A DNA stretch of 10,695 bases from an uncultured Treponema sp. (lineage in GTDB: Bacteria; Spirochaetota; Spirochaetia; Treponematales; Treponemataceae). The stretch spans positions 1 to 10,695 of the forward strand of contig CAKZZO010000145.1 in NCBI GenBank assembly GCA_937885175.1, read 5' to 3'. The position numbers were made by a program, and so were the translations under genes. Positions 5,793 to 10,695 of the stretch are shown one piece after another (the stretch's first letter is position 1; every line of letters begins with the position of its first letter). The notes under the pieces are model-generated. The model did not search any database, was not told the DNA's origin, and worked only from the letters and a program-made list of their open reading frames with translations.

Positions 5793-7517
5793 TCAATAAA
5801 TGCCCAGCACAACCGGATTGTTCCAGAGGGTGCTGTAGTTCACTTTTCCTGCTGAAGATTCTTCCCAGATTGACTGGAAGGCATAGCTTTTTGAGCGCTG
5901 TACAACCTTGCTGTTTACGAGAGCCGGCTTTACTTCATTCCAGCCCCGACTGAATGCAATGTGCTGTCCGTCCAAATTGCCAAAATAGAATTCCCGCGGA
6001 TTATCCGGCTTTTTAAAGGCCTTGTAGTCCAGGGCATCTTTTGCCAGTGCCAGGTCAACAGGAACCCAGCCAAAGTTTTCGATGTAGAATTCTGACCACC
6101 AGTGAGCCTGTGCCTTTAAGTCGGAATCAACAAGAATGCCGCTTACGGGCAGGCAGGGAATGCCCAGTGAACGAAGCAGAGCGGTGTAGAGCACCGTAAG
6201 GTCGTATGCGTCGCCACGCTTTTTGCTGAGCACATCGAGTACTGTATCGTTTGTGCGGCGGGAGCGGGCATAGAGTTCGTACTGGTCTAGTATATGGTCA
6301 AAAAGCAGTTTTGCCTGCCTGTAGGGATTGTTTTCTTTTCCGACGATTTCTTTTGCCGCTGACACAATGCTTGCATTTCGTGACGGAATGAGGCTGTCGG
6401 CTTGTGTTGAGGCAAGGTAGAGCAGACGTTTTTTTTCGCTAAAGGGGCGCACTCGGTTGGGATTGATGCTGGTCTGTACGCTGTAGGTAGAAACGACAAA
6501 GTTTTGGGAAAAGCGCATCTTTTTGCCGGTGGCGCGGGCAAGCTCAATCTGATGGATAATCGTATTCTTGTAGTCTGCGATGACGGGCAGGGGAATACAT
6601 TCGGTCATCTCCGCCATGGGCTGGGCTGCGTTTACGATGGGGCGGGGCACACGCATGGTGACTGTTGTGGGATTTTTGGAATCCAGATTCTCAATTTCTT
6701 CGGAAAGCTGCAGGAGATAGGTGCGGCGGCTGGTGTATGATTTTGTTCCGGCCGGAAGATGCACGTCCACCTGACCCAGGTTGCTTTCGCCTTTTTCCGT
6801 GCTGACTGCAATGGGGCCGCTGGCGGCTCCGTCTGGAATGCGCACGCGGATTTCGCTGTCGGACCAGTATTCGTAGTCGTAATTGTTTTCGTTGGCAGGA
6901 ATGTATTGCAGGTCAAATTCGCCCTGTTTGTCCTCAGTGCTGCTGGATGACATGGTGGTTTGGTCGGCATCATCGCGGTTTGCCGTAAACTTGACAAAGG
7001 CATTTCCCCTGATGGTGCCGAAATTGGTGCCGCTTATGGTGATGAGCGTTCCGTAACTGCCGCTTGACGGGCTGACTGATGAAATGACGGGGAGGGAGGT
7101 TTGGGTGTCTGGCGGTACGAGTACGGGAATGTCTGCGGTGTTTGCAAAAAATCCCGGCTTAGACTGTCCGTTTTTTGTCTTTACTACAACAAGACCGTCC
7201 TGCACGTTGGTAGGAAGTACAATGCGAATCTGATTGTCTGTCCAGCGCAGGTAGCCGTTGGAGGTGATGCGTGAGCCGCCTACTTCAACAAAATCCGATG
7301 TGCCCTGCTTTTCGCCAAAGTGTGCGCCGTTGATGGTCATAATGTCGCCTGCGGTGCCTACGGCTGGCGAAATGGAAGTGATTTCTGGAATTTGGCGGGT
7401 TTCTATGGTAACTAGCGAAATGAGACCGATAATCAGGACTATGACGGCAATAAAAATGCCGATTCGCAGCAGAGGATATTTACGGTATAGAACAGAAAGC
7501 GTTTGCGAAAAACTCAT
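5793..7517 (-). CDS. Membrane-anchored IPT/TIG and transglutaminase-like protein lacking the catalytic Cys
   Basis: The 574 residues begin with a short cytoplasmic tail and one membrane segment (about 17-39, LLRIGIFIAVIVLIIGLIS), so the rest should lie outside the inner membrane. Two IPT/TIG immunoglobulin-like domains follow, about 43-125 (PEITSISPAVGTAGDIMTINGAHFG) and 140-257 (PVISSVSPSSGSYGTLITISGTNFG). The second carries a Ser/Asp-rich insertion. A linker region precedes a transglutaminase-like core (about 385-500). The core motif reads KRGDAYDLTVLYTALLRSLG, with Ala437 where the nucleophilic Cys of the family usually stands. His472 (QAHWWSEF) and Asp488 (WVPVD) of the triad are kept. 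It may therefore bind rather than process peptide or cell-wall substrates. It starts 7 bases after the anti-sigma stop without a clear ribosome site, which suggests translational coupling and a role in the sigma pathway. Confidence 0.85.
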   Translation of the reverse strand: MSFSQTLSVLYRKYPLLRIGIFIAVIVLIIGLISLVTIETRQIPEITSISPAVGTAGDIMTINGAHFGEKQGTSDFVEVGGSRITSNGYLRWTDNQIRIVLPTNVQDGLVVVKTKNGQSKPGFFANTADIPVLVPPDTQTSLPVISSVSPSSGSYGTLITISGTNFGTIRGNAFVKFTANRDDADQTTMSSSSTEDKQGEFDLQYIPANENNYDYEYWSDSEIRVRIPDGAASGPIAVSTEKGESNLGQVDVHLPAGTKSYTSRRTYLLQLSEEIENLDSKNPTTVTMRVPRPIVNAAQPMAEMTECIPLPVIADYKNTIIHQIELARATGKKMRFSQNFVVSTYSVQTSINPNRVRPFSEKKRLLYLASTQADSLIPSRNASIVSAAKEIVGKENNPYRQAKLLFDHILDQYELYARSRRTNDTVLDVLSKKRGDAYDLTVLYTALLRSLGIPCLPVSGILVDSDLKAQAHWWSEFYIENFGWVPVDLALAKDALDYKAFKKPDNPREFYFGNLDGQHIAFSRGWNEVKPALVNSKVVQRSKSYAFQSIWEESSAGKVNYSTLWNNPVVLGIY

Positions 7518-7524
7518 CTATAGC

Positions 7525-8280
7525 TTATCTGTTTGCAGCGGTCTGGACGATGCTCGGCATCTGGATAAGCATTTCGTCTTCTCCCCGAACATCATGGATG
7601 GGAGAAATGGAAATGCGGATTGAAAGACCATTGTCTGCATTTGCAGAAGCCGGTCTGAATACGTCGATTGATGTGAGGCTGTCGTTCAGTTCGATTGCCT
7701 GAGAACGGCTGCGGCGGCTGTATGGCTGAGTTGCAGCGGTGGAAGTCATGCTTGCTCCCTGAATGGCTTCTGGCTCTGCACGAAGATTTTCTCCATTGTG
7801 AAGCGCGATCGATGAGAGTGCAGAGCGGTCAATGTTGCCGTCTACGGCAATGTCGTGCTGGGCAATGGGTTTGAGCTTTGTGTTCTGAATGGCACTGATA
7901 GTCGTATTGCTTGCACCAGAGGCAGAACGGATGTAGACTGGCGTAAAGATAAGGGCAAAGACTGCCGCCGCGGCCGCAAAAGAAAAGCCCCATTTTGCAA
8001 ACTGATAGACTTTTGGCCTGTTTTCTTCGGCATTTGCCTGAGCCATAGTCTGGTGATATTTCATCTTGGTCTGCAAGCGGGCAAAACTGGCTTCCAGAAA
8101 AGCATCGTCTACGGTGATATCCCTGGCATCTTCCTGCAGAAGTGCATGAAGGCGTTTTACTTTTTTCTGGTCGGCAGTACATGCGGCATCTGACGCAACC
8201 AGAGCCTCGTATTTGTCTATGTATGCCGGCGGCAGTTCGTTATCAACGTAGACAGAATGCAAATCTTTTTCAATCGCCAT
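7525..8280 (-). CDS. Anti-sigma factor, single-pass membrane protein
   Basis: This is probably the partner that holds the adjacent ECF sigma factor inactive at the membrane. ATG 8280 is preferred because AAGGAG lies 6 bases upstream. The in-frame ATG 8307 would add nine residues and has no such site. Residues 1-80 (LHSVYVDNELPPAYIDKYEALVASDAACTADQKKVKRL) follow the pattern of anti-sigma N-terminal domains. They lack the His-Cys-Cys zinc set, having only Cys34. One membrane segment is at about 97-117 (WGFSFAAAAAVFALIFTPVYI). The external part (118-251) is Ser/Ala/Asn-rich and low in recognisable domains. The gene lies 30 bases after the sigma gene and 7 bases before the TIG/transglutaminase-like gene. 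Identity rests on order, topology and the N-terminal pattern rather than strong family motifs. Confidence 0.75.
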   Translation of the reverse strand: MAIEKDLHSVYVDNELPPAYIDKYEALVASDAACTADQKKVKRLHALLQEDARDITVDDAFLEASFARLQTKMKYHQTMAQANAEENRPKVYQFAKWGFSFAAAAAVFALIFTPVYIRSASGASNTTISAIQNTKLKPIAQHDIAVDGNIDRSALSSIALHNGENLRAEPEAIQGASMTSTAATQPYSRRSRSQAIELNDSLTSIDVFRPASANADNGLSIRISISPIHDVRGEDEMLIQMPSIVQTAANR

Positions 8281-8310
8281 ATTCGCTCCTTGTGACCCCC
8301 GCCACACAGA

Positions 8311-8865
8311 TTATTGGTCTATGTAGTCACCCAGCAGTTTTTCCAGTTGCTCTCTTGCCCGAAATACGCGGACTTTTACATTTCCTTCCGTAATGCCGAG
8401 CACTTTTCCGATTTCTTTATAGTTCAAATCCCCGTATTCCCGCAGGATAAGCACTTCCTTTAAATTAGGCGGCAGCTTGCTTAGTGCCTCAATCGTATGC
8501 TTTTTGACTTCCTCCTGAATCATGTCAGTTTCGCCAGAGGTTGCCTTGCGGTGATCTTCGTAGAGGGCTTTTTGATAGGCCTTGCGTTCCCGCGTCTTGC
8601 GCTTTGCATAGTTGAGCGAAGCATTTTTTACAACGCGGATAAGCCAGAATTTCGCATCGTCAAGGCTGGGGAATACAAGTCCCTTTTCATTTGCCTTGAT
8701 GTAGGAGTCATGCACCAGGTCTTCCGCTGCTTCTTCGTCATTGACGATTCGCCAGGAAACCTTGTACAGGAGAGCCATCGTTTCGTTGTACAGTCGTCTG
8801 AAGTCAGCCGGATCGGCCGCATTAATCGGTTTGTTTCCCTGACTTTCTTCTCTATCTATAACCAC
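8311..8865 (-). CDS. ECF-type RNA polymerase sigma factor
   Basis: It directs RNA polymerase to a stress- or envelope-type regulon. The 184 residues carry sigma region 2 at about 22-92 (FRRLYNETMALLYKVSWRIV, EEAAEDLVHDSYIKA, KFWLIRVVKNASLNYAKR). Region 4 is at about 124-178 (LSKLPPNLKEVLILREYGDL, YKEIGKVLGITEGNVKVRVFRAREQL), with a helix-turn-helix. No region 3 or region 1.1 is present, as expected for this class. The start is GTG 8865, with AAGGA about 6 bases upstream. It is followed after 30 bases by the likely anti-sigma gene. I saw no convincing autoregulatory promoter in the 37-base gap after cysS, so one may lie inside the end of cysS. Confidence 0.9.
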   Translation of the reverse strand: MVIDREESQGNKPINAADPADFRRLYNETMALLYKVSWRIVNDEEAAEDLVHDSYIKANEKGLVFPSLDDAKFWLIRVVKNASLNYAKRKTRERKAYQKALYEDHRKATSGETDMIQEEVKKHTIEALSKLPPNLKEVLILREYGDLNYKEIGKVLGITEGNVKVRVFRAREQLEKLLGDYIDQ

Positions 8866-8885
8866 AATAAATCCTTTTCGTTACA

Positions 8886-8904
8886 AAAAAAGCAGTGCTT
8901 TTTT
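8886..8904 (-). terminator. Weak T-rich hairpin after cysS
   Basis: AAAAAAGCA and TGCTTTTTT form a nine-base inverted repeat around one central base, directly at the cysS stop codon. On the minus strand the hairpin ends in a T run. Only two G/C pairs per arm make it weak. Partial read-through into the sigma gene is plausible. Confidence 0.4.
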
Positions 8905-10459
8905 AATTCCGTTTCCACACGACGCCATTGGGGGTGTCTACAATTGTGATGCCTCGGGCAGAAAGTTCCGTGCGAATCTGGTCTGCGCGGGCAAAGTCCT
9001 TGGCTTTTTTGGCGGCAGTGCGTTCTTCCACAAGGGCGGTAATTTCTGCGGCTTCGGGGTCGCCTTCATGGTCATCGGCCTGAGTTGAGTTTGCGGCCGC
9101 CTGTTTTTCTGCAAGGCTGAGGGCATTTTCTATGACGCTGAGGGAAAGCACCTTGTCCATCTGAAAGATGTCCGCCAGGGCTTCTGAGGCTTTTTGGTTT
9201 TTGCCATTGGATGCTTTTTGCAGGGCAGAGAGGGCGACTGGCGTGGCCAGGTCATTTTCCAGACCAGATTTGAATTTGACAAGGTTTTCTGAATCGGCGC
9301 GGCCTTCTGCAATTTTTGCGAGGGTGTCTGCGTAGTTTTCTTTGGTTACTTCCAGTTTTTCTTCTGCCTTGGCTTTTGCAAGGAGTTTTGCCACCCGTTC
9401 ATTCAATGCCGCGCGTCCGTTCTTAGCAGATTCCATGGCATCGAGCGAGAAAATCAGGGGCTTGCGGTAGTGCCCACCCAGAAGGAAGAAGCGGTAGTCC
9501 AAGGGGGCAAAGCCTTTGCTTGTGAGGGAAAAGCCCTTTTCTGCGGGCAAGTCGGTCTGCAGGGTGATGAATCTTCCTGAAGACTTTGACATCTTGCCAC
9601 CTTCCAGAATCAGGAATTCATTGTGCATCCAGTATTTGACCCAGGGGCCTTTTGATTTTTCTGCATCATCAAAAGAACCTTCGCTCTGGGCAATTTCATT
9701 GGTGTGGTGCACGGGCACGTGGTCAATGCCGCCGGTGTGAATGTCAATATGCTTGCCAAGATACTTCATGCTCATGGCAGAACATTCGATGTGCCAGCCC
9801 GGATAGCCCCGACCCCAGGGGGAATCCCAGGTCATTGCCTGATGTTCAAATTTTGATTTGGTGAACCAGAGAACAAAGTCTCCGGGATTACGCTTGTTTT
9901 CATCTACAACGACCACATTGCGGCGGCCTTTTCCTGCCACGAGCTTGTCCAAATCAAGGTTTGCCATTTTTCCGTATTCGGGGAAAGTGGAGATGTCGTA
10001 GTAGAGGTTTCCGCCCGCCATATAGGTGTGACCGTTTGCCTCCAGCTGCTTAATCAGGTCAATCATTTCCTGAATGTGGTCAGTTGCCTTGCAGATAACG
10101 TCGGGATGGCGGATGTTCAGGGCATCAATGTCTTTCATAAAGGCATTTGTGTAGAATTGAGCTACTTCCAGCACGGACTGATGGCGTTCCTCTGCGGTCT
10201 TTACCATTTTATCGTCACCATCGTCACCGTCACCAGTTAAATGTCCTACATCGGTGATGTTCATAACGTGCTTGATGTCGTAGCCCAGATAGGAAAGGGT
10301 TTTGTCCAGAATGTCAAGAAAGACGTAGGCACGCAAATTTCCGATATGAGCATAGTTGTACACAGTGGGACCGCAGCCGTAAAAGCCAACGTGTCCGTCA
10401 GTAACCGGCTTAAAATCCTGCATTTCGTGTCCCATCGTGTTAAAAATTCGCAATGCCAT
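8903..10459 (-). CDS. cysS: Cysteinyl-tRNA synthetase
   Basis: It charges tRNA-Cys with cysteine using ATP in the cytoplasm. The 518 residues carry the class I signature HIGN (38-41, in GPTVYNYAHIGNLR) and KMSKS (289-293). The zinc ligands can be placed as Cys29, Cys226 (GWHIEC), His251 and Glu255 (VHHTNE). The GGIDHVPVHHTNE form differs from the more usual PHHENE. The protein is longer than the common 460-residue type. The extra length includes a hydrophilic stretch near 440-465 (NSTQADDHEGDPEAAE) before the C-terminal tRNA-binding part (DFARADQIRTELSARGI). ATG 10459 has GGAG 9 bases upstream and a promoter about 65 bases upstream. It leads the minus-strand run and is followed by a weak hairpin, so the sigma operon may be partly separate. 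Confidence 0.97.
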   Translation of the reverse strand: MALRIFNTMGHEMQDFKPVTDGHVGFYGCGPTVYNYAHIGNLRAYVFLDILDKTLSYLGYDIKHVMNITDVGHLTGDGDDGDDKMVKTAEERHQSVLEVAQFYTNAFMKDIDALNIRHPDVICKATDHIQEMIDLIKQLEANGHTYMAGGNLYYDISTFPEYGKMANLDLDKLVAGKGRRNVVVVDENKRNPGDFVLWFTKSKFEHQAMTWDSPWGRGYPGWHIECSAMSMKYLGKHIDIHTGGIDHVPVHHTNEIAQSEGSFDDAEKSKGPWVKYWMHNEFLILEGGKMSKSSGRFITLQTDLPAEKGFSLTSKGFAPLDYRFFLLGGHYRKPLIFSLDAMESAKNGRAALNERVAKLLAKAKAEEKLEVTKENYADTLAKIAEGRADSENLVKFKSGLENDLATPVALSALQKASNGKNQKASEALADIFQMDKVLSLSVIENALSLAEKQAAANSTQADDHEGDPEAAEITALVEERTAAKKAKDFARADQIRTELSARGITIVDTPNGVVWKRN

Positions 10460-10523
10460 AGTGCGCGTCTCCTTACGGGCTTTTTAAATCGTGCTGTCCA
10501 TGAAAAGACAAGCCCTTTTGTAC

Positions 10524-10552
10524 ACTATACGAGAAATAGCCGAAAAGTGCAA
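10524..10552 (-). promoter_or_regulatory. Sigma-70-type promoter for cysS
   Basis: On the minus strand TTGCAC (10547-10552) and TATAGT (10524-10529) are spaced exactly 17 bases apart and match four or five of six consensus positions. The leader would be about 55-60 bases. It contains a bulged inverted repeat: AGCCC (10511-10515) with GGGCT (10477-10481), and GACA (10507-10510) with TGTC (10495-10498). No T-box-like element was recognised. Confidence 0.6.
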
Positions 10553-10559
10553 TGCGGTT

Positions 10560-10695
10560 GCTGACAGGGCGAGTGCATTATAGATATCGTGCTTGCATAT
10601 CGGCTGGACAAATGAAATGTATGTGCAGACAAAAAGGCTACGTTGCAGCGTGTCAAGCAAGCCCCGCGGTTGAGCGTAATAGGTATTGGACTCGC
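10560..10695. other. Right-edge sequence upstream of the cysS promoter, no gene recognised
   Basis: No supported coding frame, RNA gene or clear repeat was seen. On the minus strand a TTGACA is present but has no -10 box at a proper distance, and an isolated TATAAT is present but has no -35 box. A neighbouring gene may begin or end just outside the window. Confidence 0.4.

Noticed and set aside
8281..8307. Upstream ATG extending the anti-sigma factor by nine residues
   Set aside because: AAGGAG is placed correctly for ATG 8280 and lies inside the extension. No site precedes 8307.
8497..8949. Plus-strand open frame of 150 codons opposite the sigma factor and the end of cysS
   Set aside because: It is a shadow of two well-supported minus-strand genes and has no family resemblance.
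10460..10523. cysS leader considered as a T-box or other riboswitch
   Set aside because: Only a short bulged inverted repeat is present. No T-box sequence or specifier-like structure was recognised, and the leader is too short.
10614..10695. TTGACA on the minus strand considered as a second upstream promoter
   Set aside because: No -10-like hexamer lies 15-19 bases downstream of it.

Overview
The window looks like chromosomal DNA of a gut or rumen Treponema-type spirochaete. This is inferred from gene content, not from a marker gene. The evidence is two secreted pectin lyases with accessory binding-type modules, a lipoprotein signal on one of them, an archaeal-type UMP kinase, and an ECF sigma / anti-sigma / TIG-transglutaminase-like operon. 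No rRNA, tRNA or CRISPR array was seen.

Left part (1-5050), pectin degradation plus a decayed accessory cassette. A family PL1-type pectate lyase enters from the left edge (+) and ends at 1549. Its frame appears broken near base 54, and an extra beta-rich domain seems to be inserted inside the catalytic domain. A nested hairpin terminator follows. On the opposite strand, 2598-1699, lies a small cassette. It holds a 29-residue remnant of a DUF3990 (ADP-ribosyltransferase-like) gene, an apparently intact DUF3791 gene that overlaps it by one base, and a DUF4143/AAA_14-type ATPase gene reduced to 183 codons by two apparent in-frame deletions. Next comes a second pectin-degrading gene (+, 2850-4973), a lipoprotein of family PL9. 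Its four calcium-binding aspartates and catalytic lysine can all be placed. A 16-bp perfect palindrome lies upstream and a strong terminator follows.

Right part (5045-10459), a tight minus-strand run. In transcription order it is cysS (cysteinyl-tRNA synthetase), an ECF sigma factor, its single-pass membrane anti-sigma factor, a membrane-anchored protein with two IPT/TIG domains and a transglutaminase-like domain, and an archaeal-type UMP kinase (pyrH). Gaps are 37, 30, 7 and 52 bases. A good sigma-70-type promoter lies upstream of cysS, and a weak T-rich hairpin separates cysS from the sigma gene.

The most notable points are four. The transglutaminase-like protein has alanine where the nucleophilic cysteine is expected, while the histidine and aspartate remain. 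The DUF3990/DUF3791/AAA_14 cassette has shrunk by deletions that kept reading frames open. The first lyase has a domain-in-domain architecture and a probable frameshift. A terminator-linked repeat recurs three times around the lyase genes.
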